A DNA stretch of 64,000 nucleotides from Dasyornis broadbenti (Eukaryota > Chordata > Aves > Passeriformes > Dasyornithidae): assembly GCA_013397935.1 (NCBI GenBank), contig VZRN01001864.1:279504-343503 (forward strand), in the 5' to 3' direction. Under the pieces are notes generated by a model that did not search any database, was not told the DNA's origin, and saw only the letters and a list, made by a program, of their open reading frames with translations. Shown piece after piece: positions 13,023 to 26,062 of the stretch. A program made the position numbers and the translations under genes. Numbering within the stretch: position 1 is the first letter of the stretch; each line of letters opens with the position of its first letter.

Positions 13023-13058
13023 ATACACTTTGAGACAGGATGGTGTCTCAAAGTGTAT
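13023..13058. repeat. Perfect 15-bp inverted repeat (hairpin)
   Basis: The left arm is ATACACTTTGAGACA (13023-13037), the loop is GGATGG, and the right arm is TGTCTCAAAGTGTAT (13044-13058). The arms pair with no mismatch. The flanks outside the arms do not pair well, so the stem does not extend to the length of a typical microRNA precursor. It could be the core of a small palindromic transposon relic or a short templated inverted duplication. Confidence 0.9.
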
Positions 13059-16000
13059 TATGATTGAAAATGTTTTCTCATTTTACTGCTTCCTGTGCTA
13101 GTTAAGGGAGATTATCCTGGGCGTTTGTGTTCGATAGACCCTGGAAAGCTGTGCATTGAGCCAGCTCTGAATGAGGAGGCTGCAGGACTTCAGTTTACCA
13201 GCACCGAGCTGGGATGACCAGTCTGTTTGAGCAGCCAGAACTAGCCTCTCCTCAGGTGGTGATGCTGCAGTGCAGACGCCGAGCTGTTTTGGAGCCAATT
13301 TAAATCTCTATTTCACAGTGATGTTTTATGCAACACAGGCTTATGCTTAGGGCCTGATATGGAGCCCCCAGAAATGGATAGGATGCTTTTGACTGTGCTT
13401 CAGCGAACTCCAGCTAAATCACTAAATTCTCCCCACCTCACTTCCCTTCCTTCAAACAGGGATAACTGCCTTTTCTTAACACAGTGCCTGTCTTGCTCAA
13501 CACAATAGATCCCTAATCATTCAGGGAGGAAGGGAAGAGAGAGGAAGGAAGGGCAGATGGTATCATCCTAATGCAAATAATAAATAATCAGATTAATCCC
13601 TGCATCATGACAAGAGTTTCATTAGGTACAGAACTAGAGGAAAACACTGCTGCGTTCCCTGGGAGCAAGTCAGAGGGGAGTGTGTCAAAAAGTGCTACCA
13701 AGCTTGCTTTCTTTTTTTTTTTTTCATTTCTTCTTTTCCCCCCCCCCCCATTTGTTTTATACTGGGGGTAGAGCAATGTAGCAGGGCAAAGACAGAAAAT
13801 TGTAGTGTTTGAAGTTAGCTTCTGTGTCTAAGGGATTTTTGTCAGCATTTTACAAGCAGGGTGACCAAATGCTCACATTGTAGGGGTCTTGTTTTCGTGA
13901 TCTGCATCCATATGTCACTTAATCAGAGAGGCACGATCGTGGACTAAAGTAGGCAGACCTGAAATGTCAGTGCTCAGGTGGGAGGAAAGTCCTCTTTTCC
14001 CTGACTTTTTTAGCTGAAATGTTGAGCTCTTTGCACTACTATTACTGCTTCTTGGTTGGACTGTTTCTATTTCCGCAGTGTCCTCATGCCTGTCATTGCC
14101 TGGACCTGGTTCAATAAACACATTAGCCACATCTGAGAGTACAAATATTTCTTCAGGGGCTTAAATGTCTATTTGAACATGTGATTGCTGTAACTGCACG
14201 TGCAGTCAGAGCCAGCCCAGTATACACCATCAGTGCCAACATGTCCAAATTTAGGAAGATCCCACATAGGAGGAGCTACACTGGTGTCAGATGGTAGGGA
14301 ACACAGGCTGGCTGCATTGATGGGTCTGCCAGAGGTGGTTCTATAAATCACATCAGAGGTGGGGTGGGATTGCCAGTCATTGGAACCCCTCCACATGGAG
14401 GATGCACATCATGTCCAGCATTGTGTACACTTCTCCTGAGCATGGCTTTCCATCTGCTTGCTCCGAGCCACCGGCTGGGTGTGTCACCTCTTGCCTTGTT
14501 GATGGAACAATGGCACCATGATACCATTCAGCTAAAGGCCCATCATGGCATTTGTTGCTATACTGCAGCCCAAAAAGTAAGTGTGGAGATTTCCTGTTGA
14601 CAGATATGAGAGGAAACTCATACATGATTTTCCCAACGAATTCCCTTTCACAGTTCCGAAACAGGGGCTTTGTTCCAGTGCAACAGCACCTAGTCAATAT
14701 GCACTTTCACAAATAGCATGAACTGAGCAAAGTGAGTGTTTAGTATCTGAAGAATGATTTATAATATGCTTTACAGAAAAGTTTTCAACAAATCTGAATT
14801 CTCTATTAAAAGCTGCTTGCTTCATTACAGAGTTACCAAAATAGGCAAAGAAAATATTCCTTGCTTATCCCAAGACTCCTTAGCTCCTGACAATTTTAAT
14901 AAATCAAGGAACATTTGTAAGTACTAAATGTTAAATGTGTATTCACAGTTAATTTTTAATCAACTAACAACGGTGATGTGTTAATTGAATGCCATTAAGA
15001 AACCATAACTTGATGCATTAGCTATTTTCCTATGCAGAGGAACTTTTCCCAAGGCTTTCAGTTGTTGCCCAGGCTGCTTTTGAAAAGAGGAAAAAGTATT
15101 TTAAATGTGTTTAGACCTGGACTATTCAAACCCTAAAACTGAGCCAAGATCACAGGGTTAACTGAGGTTTGTAGTTCTGTGAACCTGAGCTGAATTTTAA
15201 ACAAGTCTGGGCTAAGTTTCAAGTTGTCTTGTGCCTTAAGGTATGACTTGCAACCTACAAAGTGATCATGTAGGTTTAACATGTAGGCTTCTGACTTCAA
15301 TATAAATTGCTTAATTTTTGGGATGTCGGACAAAAGATCAAACACTGAAGGGTGACATCCATCCATCTCTGAGACTTGTGAAACTTGCTGGTTTTGCATC
15401 CAGCTCATCAGCTGGCTTCTTGTTGGTGTGAAGTCAGTAGAGCTATGGTGCTTTTATTCCAATTGAGAATTTGCACAAATGCCTTGATCACACATCTCCT
15501 GGATGTAGCGCAACTCGCTGAAGAAGATGCTGCTCTCTGTCTTGCCCCACCTATTCCCTCCTGCTCCTGCTGGCCTGTGGGATGAACTATTTGTGTTGTC
15601 TGCTTCACTCTTTTTTTTTGGTGAAAGCAAACTTGGTTTGTTTAACCAGTCTAATTAGGAACTCTTTACTAACCTGGCTGGATCTGAATGTCAATAGGCA
15701 CTGTTCATATAAGCAGCTGAGAGGAAGTCTCATGGGACAGCTTTGGGCAGAGCAAATGGGAATGGGCTGAACCTACTCCTTTGGCCAGCTGTGGTACAGA
15801 TATAAAAGAAGGTGGTGATGTACCCAGATTCCTCTCCGTACACAGTCCTTGCATGGATGTTTTACATATTTCTGAAATAAGTCTGATCAGAAATGCAAGG
15901 AGGAAAGGGGGAGGAGAACTGTGAGACAAAAACAGCTAAGTTATAAATATCTCTATTTTTAGATACTTAGATGAAATTTGCTATGGGGATTTTTAGTGAT

Positions 16001-17074
16001 GGTAATCAGGAGAAGAATGAAGGGCATCAGTAAAGATGATTGAAACCTATCCAACAAAAATAATCTACTGCAGTTGGCTCATTTTCTTTCTGATGTTGTG
16101 CTCAATGAAATGAATTTAAACTGTTTATTTTACAATTAACATGCAATGTGCATTTCTGAAGTAATTTATGAGAAACAATTTTCTTTTTATGTGGGGCTGC
16201 AGCAGACAGAGAGCAGAGCGTCAGTTCACAGCAACAAGGTGAAGCTCCAGGGAGGGAGAAGGTGCTTTCTCATATATGAATTTTGCCACTTCCCATAAAA
16301 GTTGTGTGCCCTTTCATGTGTCTTTGCCGCAATAACCTCAGGATGTCAGGAGGGGAAGCTGGAGGAAGAGGATGAGGGATGTCAGGCTCAGGGGCACCTG
16401 CTACTTGCAGTGTTGCATAGAGCATTGTCTGGTTCATGAAAGCCAGGGTACAATCAAGGCAGACATTTGCTATTAGGATAGAAACAGGTTGCAGCAGAAA
16501 TGTGGGAAAGAGTCTGTCTCATGAGAGGCCAGAGCCATACATTGCTGAGTTCCTGAGGCATTTGTGTCCTGTATAACCAGGTCTCTTCTGTGGTGCCCCA
16601 GCTGCCACATGCAGTGTGTATCACTGGAGGAGACAGAGGTAACACTGTCCTTTCTCACAGTCTCACCTGTAAAAACCCTTTCTGCGTGCTGCTTTAATAA
16701 CCATTATCCATCCCCATTCTCCAAAGTGCTGTCAGCAGCATGGATGAGCTGATGATCTGGGCATTATCCTGAGATTTCAGAGTGTAAGGTTTGGTTCCTT
16801 GCTCTGTTATATATTTCCTCTGTGACCATGTGTAAGTTGCCTCCTAAGGGAAATATGCTGGGTTGTAAAAGGATCTTGAATCTTGAAGATAAAGTCTTAA
16901 CAAGAGTCAGTGGCCGGATGCCAGGCAAATTCAAATGGGGAAAAAAGGTGCACATTTATAGTGGAGAAGGGAATTAACTCTCAGAACAAACTACCGAGAT
17001 GAGGGAAATTCTCTTGCTTTTGATGTCTTCAGTCCAACACTGAAAAGTAAATGTAGCCAAGTAGAGATTATGTT
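13059..17074. other. Gene-free stretch with a possible conserved block
   Basis: No gene found. A T run followed by a C run (T13 at 13712-13724, C12 at 13738-13749) is simple sequence. The 14730-15060 block is repeat-free and AT-rich (TTAATTTTTAATCAACTAAC) and is a candidate conserved non-coding element by texture only. Open frames up to 106 codons (14377-14697 minus) show no domain. Confidence 0.65.
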
Positions 17075-17205
17075 TAAGCAAAAACATTTGACTGGGTTTA
17101 GTGCAGTTATAATTGTGTGTAAATAGTTGATGATGTCCAAGCGGTTCGACTAGGTTAGGTAATACTCTTTTTCCAGGCTTTACATTTCCTGAGATGGTAG
17201 CACAG
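17075..17205 (+). mobile_element. Possible decayed CR1 LINE 3' region
   Basis: Several spaced matches to the CR1 3' region occur in the correct order on the plus strand: GGGTTTAGTG (CR1: ATGGTTTAGTG), GTTGATG, GGTTCGACTAG (CR1: GGTTGGACTAG) and CTTTTTCCAG (CR1: TCTTTTCCAA). The octamer tail is lost. The ordered matches favour an old, diverged CR1 copy over chance. Confidence 0.45.
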
Positions 17206-20200
17206 AAAAATTTTTGAAGGACTGTGTCCTGTTCTCAATTGAACTGCTATATAAAGCAGATTTGCCTCCTCCTAAAGCAGATAGGAAATATCTGGTATGG
17301 AATCCATCTCACCTCACTTAAATTGACTGAAGTAAGCCACCCAGAAATTAGTTATCAAGGTTTTTGCTAAAGTTGATGGCAAGTGCTGGCACATGCCGTG
17401 AGTGTTTCAGCTGCCGATAGTGGAGATACCAGATGGGCCCTCTGGTCATGCTCTCTCCATCAACTAGAAAAGAGCCCAGATTAACTTGGACCTGATGGTC
17501 ATCTTTTAAGTAGATGAAGTTGGATGAGATGAATTCCAGCATGTACACCCCTAGCTCAGATGTTTAGCAGCTGTATTATTGCCTTCACTCTTCTTGTCTC
17601 ATAACACCTCGCCTTCTATTTATTGATACTGCAAGACATTCCTACATTTCATACCCACCCCAAAATGACTTTCACTTTACCAAAATCAAGACTAACCCTG
17701 GGGATTAATTGCCCTCTGAAGATGTTTGCCTCTTTCTATTATGTATGATGGAGCCCAGGTGTCTGGCTCAGACTTGAATCATTTTCTGTCCTAAATAATA
17801 GGTACAGTCTTGTAAGAGATTAGGGGAAAAAAAAAAAAAACACAAAACAACACTATATTTCATCCCAGCTGTGCTTGAGTTTTATGAGTTGATTTTTCAA
17901 GGAAATCTGAGATTTACCCAGATGAGTGGTAACATGCTTATATTAAAAAGAGGAGTGAGAGGAGCACCTCATGTGACTTCAGCTGTCAAAAAGTTGTAAC
18001 ATAATCATCTGAGGCCAGTCATGTTGGGCTGACACCTCCAGAATTGATGTCACCAGTTCCAGATGCCCATCCCAAGATGAGGTCAACGACTGAACAAATC
18101 AGATTAAAGTCACTGACTTCAAACGCCTTTCTACTGATCCACCCTAGATAAGAGGATAAGAGGAAACACTGTTTTATTTGGCTGATCAAAGAATTTGGAA
18201 CTCTGGACCAAATTCAACTTCATTTCTTTAAGTCAGCATGCTATATTGGCTGCTTAGGCAGGGGTGAAATAGGCACCTCCAGAGGGTGACTCAACGCAAA
18301 AACGAGTCCCCTTCTGAAAGAATATCTTCATCTCCTCTCTTTAAACTATAGAGAAATACAGGGATGACCAAGACCTAACTTACAGCAATTAACTAAATAG
18401 ATAAAATTAGAGAAGATGAATCTGTACCAAAAAATCTTAAAACTCAAACCAACTGAAATTTTCAGAAATCTCCATCTGTTATAATTTTGTTGAGATTGCT
18501 GGAAATAAGATGTATTTTAATGTGGGCTCAAATCTCTCCATGTAAAGATTTGTATATATTCTTCTGTAGATACTTATATGCTTATTTATATGAATATTTA
18601 TAGATGCATACAGATAGTCATATAGATGTCTCACCAAGCAATCCTTTAATTAGGTGCTGTCAAAGAAGTATAGTATTACAAAAATAATTAATTAGGGATT
18701 TGGGGTAAGTTTTGTGGGGTAGCAGCTTAGGTCCCAATCCTGCAAACACTTTTTGTATATTAATAATAGCATTTTAGTGCAATCCATGGTAGCAATTATG
18801 TAATTAACTTATTCTATATCACAGTAGACCCCATCATGCTATCTAAAGTACATATATTATATTCAGTTACAAGTCATAGAGAAAAATCATAAAAGAATAC
18901 TACTGAAGGGACTTCTCTTTTGGTGTGGAAATTTCCTGTAGCATTTTGTTGTGATTGGGCATTTTTGTTGTATTTTTTGGCCGGACATTCTTTTGCTATC
19001 TGAGGTAGCAGTTGATAATCCAGAGTATCTGCTGACAGAGACATTTAACTGTTGTCTTTTTATGAACCTGTGTGATGTTTCCTGTTTTAGAATTTTAACT
19101 GATGTTCTTCCCTCCAGGGAATTATTTCTGCACAGTTTCAGCCTTAAGTTCAGAGACTGCCCCTAGGACTGGATGTGTTTCTCCATCCATGTGACCTCTG
19201 TGAGACACAACGGAGCGAATTTCCAAACTAATTCTCTCATCCCATCTGCCATGTCCCTTTGACTCCTCTGTGGTCTACAAGGGACGGGTAAAATTCCTTC
19301 TTCCAGTGCCTGACATGCAGTTTCTTTTCCCCCAGCATCTCTCCACTCCTCAGCATCAGATCTTTTCTCCTTGTCTAGCACACTTTCATCACAGCCACAT
19401 GTGCTTAGAGCTCACACAGCAACTTGAACGGAGTGGTCCGCTTTGATTTCCTCACTCAACAGGAAGGGACATCTGGATCTACAACGGGAGAGAAAGCCAA
19501 GCAACCACTTTTCGGAACATTGAGGAAATAGGTGATTTTAACAGTTGGCATTTCATTCCCAAACTAGCTATTTTTGTCCCAGGTACAATCTTTACTGACT
19601 CTATTGTGCTTGTGTTGTTGTACACCCAAACCACAATATATTTGGAGAGGGACGTATTTATTTTCCATCCCCAAAATGAACAGTGGAAGTGCAGCTTGCT
19701 GGATGCCAGAAGGGACTTGGGAGCCTTTGAGTCCAAGATTCAGGAGTGTATCTGTCTCTGTGTAGTGGGTAGGGTATAATTTGATCTATATGGTCAATTC
19801 ACTGTAACAGAGCATGGACTGCAATTTTTTCCACCTACAAAAGCAAGATTTAATACTGCTAGGTCCTGGCATGCCTGAGCATTTCAAAACACGTGTTAAA
19901 GGTCCATAAGAGTCAAGCAGATGCCCACCTAACAGTATGGGTATTTTTCACAAAGCTCAAGGTCTTTCATTTGTGGAATAGTACAGGTATGCTGATGGCA
20001 AACTTTGATTATCCCTAATCCTCTTTTGTCTGCAGGGGAATAAATCAGAAGGAACGTGAAGCACACAGTAAAGGAATTTTTTTTTTTTTTTTTCTTCCTG
20101 AGGAACATTGTGCTGTGTATTCCTTACCCAGCAAAGTCAGGGATAAGCAGATTTTACCTTGGTTTGCATCTTCACCCAGAAAGCTGTGGTTAAACTGTGA

Positions 20201-22254
20201 GGTCTCATTGCCCCTGATGGGAAAAAGGAAAAATGTCCCTGCCTGGTATTAGATTTTCTAATATTACTTGTCTAACAAAAGTTATTTTGTCCTGGCTTTG
20301 TGCCAGTGAAATGAAGCTTGTGTTCATTATGGACTCTTTCCTATGTCCCTTCTTCTTCGGCAGTGATATTAACAGATACAAAATACTGTGTTTGGATTTA
20401 AAAATAACCTTCTGTTTTCATCCACCTTTCATGCTTGAAAGGAAATTTGTAAATTGTCAAGTTGACTTAATTTTTCCTGTGGACTTGCACCTATTTGCTG
20501 TAATAAGAATTTCCCCCTTGGGTTTCACTCATCTCCAGTGTGTGGCAGGAAAAAGGGATTAGGATTGTATTTGTCTTCTTTCTGAAGCCAATACCCTTTC
20601 AGCAAGCCTGCTATTAGTTCTGGCTGCCAAAACAGCATCTCAATGCCTTACCTGAGAGTCAAGTATTTTACAGTAAGTTAACTTTTGCCTCTGCTGACTT
20701 TCAGTATTCTATTTACTTTGGAATCCTCATTCCTTATGGAGCTTACTATTGTTTCATGTGCACTCAAACCTGTATTATGCTCTTTGGTTCCTCCTGCTAA
20801 CCTGACAAAGAAATGGGGAAGGAGTCTTGGGGCTTCTTCCTTCTCCAGTAATGGCCCATTTTAATGAGTTTATCCTCTGATTTGGATAACATCTTAACCC
20901 TTTGGCACCAAGAGATGGGCTTTCTTGACACTAAGTGCTCTGCAAATGCATTTTTCTCAGAGCTGTGGGCCACTGGTGCCTAGGGGAATTTAGACAGCAC
21001 TTAGTAGACCCATTTATTTGCAATACAAAATAATGTTTTGTTTACAGCATCCTCCTCACAGGACATTAATCATAAACCACCTCATTCCAGCTGCAAATCC
21101 TCAGCCATCCAGGGGGCCGTCTTTATCACTTTTTTGTCATGGTATAAAAGATCTCTTATGCCTTGTGTTAGGAAGAGGGGTGTGCCTGTGTGAAGTTCTG
21201 TGTGCAGATTTTTCTAAGGTGCCTTGCAGTTTTGGGATGTTTTTGTAAGCTCAAGCTCACAGACAGCAACATCCAGTACATAAACTGGATGGACGCTTAC
21301 CCACCTCTGACTATCACGGATTGTCAATGAAATGTCTGTCACAATAATTTAGAACTTGACCATTAAAAGGGAAAGAATTTCTATCTGCAAACTACTGACA
21401 TCTATTGTTTCACATGAAAAAGTCATCTATAAGCTATTACCTACTTCAGCAATTACCTATTTTGCTAAAGGACATAAGTTGTAGTTGAACACTCATGGTT
21501 CAACATAATTTTACATTCCTGCTGGCCAGTCAGTTGGAATATTTTTCTGGTGTATAGCATCACTTCACCTACTGATCGAAAATGTATCAATACATTAGAT
21601 AGACAGGTCCATGTATTTTAATATTTTATGTCTATAATTTTATCAATGGATTAAATAGAATTTCTGAAGTGGTCACAAGACATATTAGTTTCCTTTTTTT
21701 GAAGGTGGATGAACTGACACAAAGAAAATTTATATAATTTAACCTAAGGGGATACACTTTGAGTTATACAAATGTAGGTAACATATTATACTCTCTATGG
21801 CACTGAAACATCCACATGTGAGTGTTGTGGCTGTGTGTGAATGTGACACAACTGGACACAACGGGGCCCTGAACACCTCACTGGGTGAACCAAACCCATC
21901 CGTCTTTCTTTTCTTTTATGACAAGAAAGTAAATGAATTTGTTACTGGCTATAGGATTTTTCCAGTAAATCTACTTAAGTAAGATTTTTTTTTTTTTTCA
22001 ATTGTGTCTTTCCAAAACACATTAATATTTGCTTATTTGAGACTTTTGTTGTGAAAATTTTGTTAAAAATGTTAATCTGTAATTTTATTTTCCTAATTTT
22101 ATCTCTGCTTTCTTTATGGAAAAAATGGGATAGAAGGAGGTTGAAAATAGAAAGAAAGGGATATAAAGGAAGAATGGTGAAGGGAGGAAATACTCACTAA
22201 AAAAAGGGAAAATTTTCAGTGGTAAAAAATAATTAGGGGGCAAAAGAGATTTTT
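17206..22254. other. Gene-free stretch, simple-sequence runs only
   Basis: No gene or transposon recognised. Homopolymer runs include A14 (17827-17840), T17 (20077-20093) and T14 (21985-21998). A TA-rich stretch lies at 18548-18625. Open frames reach only 109 codons (20233-20562 plus) and show no domain. The AT-rich part at 18640-18830 contains ATAATTAATTAGGG and could be conserved non-coding sequence, which is untested. Confidence 0.7.
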
Positions 22255-22490
22255 CATAGAATTACAAAATGGTTTGGGTTGGAATGAATGTTTAAGCTCT
22301 TCCAGTACCACCCCTTGCCACAGGTAGGGACACCTTCCACTATCCCGGGTTGCTTCAAGCTCCATCCAATCTGGCTTTGAACACTTTCAGGGATGGGCCA
22401 GCCACAGTTTCTCTGGGCAACCTGTGCCAGGGCCTCACCACCCACACAGCCAAGAATTTCTTCCAATCTAAACCTACTTTCTCTCACTCC
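22255..22490 (-). mobile_element. CR1 LINE 3'-end fragment
   Basis: The plus strand begins CATAGAATTACAAAATGG and then GTTTGGGTTGGAATG, the reverse complement of the CR1 3' terminus. It continues through diagnostic CR1 3' sequence: TTGCCACAGGTAGGGACACC, TTCAAGCTCCATCCAATCTG, then CAACCTGTGCCAGGGCCTCA. The element is on the minus strand and 5'-truncated after the AAGAATTTCTTCC / AATCTAAACCTAC stretch. It contains part of the ORF2 3' end plus the 3' UTR, is not intact, and cannot encode an active transposase or reverse transcriptase. Confidence 0.95.
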
Positions 22491-25400
22491 CTAATTTTGA
22501 AAAGGAGGAAGTTTTGTTAAAAGCATTTTTTCTTTTTTTTCCCCCACCATTGATTTCAGCTAGATTTCAAAACCTTCCCCTTGTGCTACCCCCTAATGCA
22601 GTCATGCTGCACTGTTGAAGCCAGCTGGGCTTAGGTAAACACTGAGACGTTTATTAACACTGGTCTTGTTCATTGTATCTTGTCCGCAGTGTTTTGGTGC
22701 AGCTGGGCCTTGCATAGCCTGGAGTCTTGCAGGAAGCCCTTTGCTGCAGGAGGATTTAAAGTGCAGGAGTCTGTACGGAACAGTAACAAAAGTACTGATA
22801 ATCCTTGCCCAAACCAGAAGTGTTTTTAAGAGATAGCCTGAGGTACCTAACTGTGGAGAACTTTTGTGCCTGGGTTTAACAGCTACTTCTTGTTGGTTTG
22901 GAAAGACCGATAGCCCCCAGTTTTGGGGCCTGCTGCTTCATGTGCCATCTTCAAACAGGATCAATCCCTGTGTGTCAGCATTTCTGCAACCTGACAGTAA
23001 TCAATGTACATTTTAATTGGATCAGATACTCTGACTTTTTCTCCCCCCCGCCCCCTCCAATTTATGAGTGACAATTCCTCTTTCTACAAGATTGAGTTTT
23101 ACATTCACCTGCTCGGGAAGCATGATATCTGCTCCCCAGCATGTCATACTGCATCAGGACCGTCTACTGTCTTGCATGAGGTTATTATGACAGGTTCCTG
23201 TGTTTTTGTGGCCTGGCTCCATGAAGCATGTCATATTTGATGAATGTCTGACAAAAGTGAGTTGCTATTTGTAGACTTGATTTAGATGAGAAGAAAGTTT
23301 TGCTTGGAGAGCTGTTCCCTCTGGATGTGATCTGATTCCAAGCCTTTCAGTTCAGGACAGTCAGTCTTCAGCCCTGACTGAATGATGGGTCGATATCCAA
23401 TAACTCATGATCAAAAGCTGAAGTCTTCTTAATCAGCAGAGCTTGGGTTTCCTTCAGGGGATGAGAACACTGTGCAACCACTCTGACAGAGATGCTATTT
23501 CCAATTTCTTTAATCTGAGGACATTACAGGCGAAGTTAACTTGGCATGAAACATTTCTTACATTAATTACCACAGCAAGATAAAAATAATAGAATATACA
23601 TTTTGGTGCTCAGTCAGTTAAGACCAAACCTGATTCATTTTAGGTCAAAGCTCTGCAATTAGGGTTGGTTTTCTTTAGAATGTGTGGTTTCCACTTTATT
23701 GAGCTATACTATCTGCAAGTTAACTTTTTCCCTCAAACTATGAGCAAGAATCTTAATAATGACAAATGGATCTAATCCATCGCCTTTCATCATGGTATCC
23801 AGGTACAGAGCATGAATATTTATGACAGTCAAAAGATTTTGCCATAAAAAACCCTGCTGTCTCCTGCCTAGTTGAGCCAGCATTGGAGATTTCTCTGTCT
23901 TCCCTGTTGGTGTGAGTCAGGTGTCAGACTTGGCTTCAGCTTTCCTTTGGGGACAGCATCTGTCAAAAGTGCATGACACACAGAGTGTCTTCACATTTGG
24001 CCAAGATCTTCCTGAGCAGTTCAGACTTTATGAATATTAAATTGCAAGTTTGCCTTCTCTTTTCATGGTTTATTTATTTTACAGAAGGCATCTTCTCTTG
24101 TTTAATGATCAAGTGATTTTTCAGGCATATCATTTGCAGTATTCAGCATTATTTATAGAAATTTGTCATTTCTCTGATACTGCTTTGTTAAGTTTGTCTT
24201 GGAGAATTAGCCCATGTGTCTGCCAGTTGAGTAGAGGAGAAAAGGATTTGGCAGAACTTTTGTCCTTCTGAGTCCTGAGCCCTAAAAGGAGAGACAGCAC
24301 CATGTAGACATTACATGTTGCAACAGGGTGACAATGCAAAAAGCCTTGAGAGACTGAAAGTGAAAGACAGGCAGCACTAGTCAAGCTAAACATGATGAGG
24401 GGAAATATTTAATGAGCAGTGTTTCTGCTAAGTCCAGGAGAAGTGCCGAATCTCATCCTTAGCCAAACATTGAACCTACAATTTAAATGTCCCTGTTGAC
24501 CAAAGCCATTTCCTCTTTTTAACAGATGGAAAGGGACTCTGCTAATAGTCAAATTTTTGATCACCAGGTTTCCAGGGTACATTTGGGATAAAGGCAGCTC
24601 TCCCGTGAGAAGCAGAGCTCATTTTGTTTGTACCTGTAAACAGACCATGGTCTGACACTGTTGAACAGCTCATGCCAAAAGCCATCTAGCTTTGCACCTT
24701 GTCCTTTACATTTCTTCCTGGTTTTAACTGTTACTCATTTTTACAGCACCTCAGGTGTGTAAGGTTTTCTGAGCTATCATAAAAGCCAAGCGGTCCCAGT
24801 CCATTAGTGACGCGTAAAAGCTGTTTGCAGTTTTATGTCTGCTAGTTTAATCGACTTTTCTGCAGACTACCACATGGTGTTCCTTCCATTATATCACACT
24901 GAGGTATAGCAAGAGAGCATTCAGTGTCAATAGGATCAGAGCACAATGAGCACATTTGAAAACTGAAGAGCTGCTGTATGAAAAGCATTTACCTTTTAAG
25001 CTGGTTTTAAGGGGCTTAAGACCCTTTCCTGCCTCTTGTTGTTAAAGGTGGGTCCAAGTGGGACAGTCTCTCATAAAAATCAAAAAAATTCACATAGAAC
25101 AACATGTATCATATTAGAAAGAAACCTATGGCTTGCTTGATAGCAAAAAAATGGTACTGGATAACTAAAAGAGATATATCTAAAGCCCAGAGTAGAAAAT
25201 TGGGCCACTGATGTCATTGTGTTGAATCAGAGCACCTCTCTGGCTGAGAAGAGAGGAGACAACAAGAAGCTTTCAGGTGGGGGGAGGAGGATGACACAGC
25301 CTAATGACTGCAGCACAAGACTGTAGGTCCTCCAGTTATCTTTTGCTTAGAGAAAGCTGAAGTAAATCTTTTCTAGAACAAGCATTAATTCCTCAAACTT

Positions 25401-25945
25401 GGAGACCTGATGTGTCTGAGAAGTCTCAGAGTTCCTATATGGATTCCTAGTGGTGTATAGTCCCATTATAGTTAGAGGGATCTAAATGTTCCTCATAAAT
25501 AAGGGAAAAAACACCCTATTCTATATTAAAAAAAAAAAACAAAAAAAACAAAAAAAACAACAACTTTAAGGAAATATTTGACAACCAGGAAGACAGTCTT
25601 CAAATAATTTTAGGTACTCCTCTGCAAACATCAGCTCAATTCTTAGCAGTAGCTGAAATGGTTAATAGCATGTTAGAGATGAATAGGAAAGGAAATGGTC
25701 ACTGAATGGAAAAATCCTGTGCTTGCAGTATAATAGATCTCCCTGATATGGGCAGGAGGGGAAATTGTAGGCTACAAGTATAAAATTCTGCATGCTGTTA
25801 CGCTGTTTTTCTTAATGCACTTAACAGAGTGTACGCTCTATCTTTCTAGTTCAGCAGCACAGTCTTGGGAGTAAAGATTTGCCTGATCAAACTCAGTTCA
25901 CTGACAGCCTCGGACATAAAGACTGCCTACCAATATCAGCAAAGT

Positions 25946-25948
<3 letters not shown>
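22491..25948. other. Gene-free stretch, no feature recognised
   Basis: Unique AT-rich sequence without a gene. The 24785-24900 part keeps rare CpGs (CAAGCGGTCCC, AGTGACGCGTAAAAG, TTTAATCGAC) and may be a conserved non-coding element. A-rich simple sequence (A runs broken by single C) lies at 25528-25562. Open frames stay below 93 codons. Confidence 0.65.
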
Positions 25949-26008
<60 letters not shown>

Positions 26009-26062
26009 AAAAACAAAAAAACAATAAACCAAAAAACCAGAAAAAAAACCCCAAAAAACAAA
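25949..26062. repeat. Long poly(A) tract with A-rich tail
   Basis: A run of 59 A (25949-26007) is followed by A-rich sequence broken by C and T (AAAAACAAAAAAACAATAAA). I see no gene or SINE body immediately to the left that the tract could terminate. CR1, the dominant avian LINE, does not make poly(A) tails. The exact length is unreliable in most assemblies. The lysine-run open frame across it is a translation of the A tract and not a gene. Confidence 0.9.

Noticed and set aside
23147..23159. TACTGCATCAGGA, shared with the start of miR-217
   Set aside because: The match stops after 13 bases and no hairpin partner is visible nearby.
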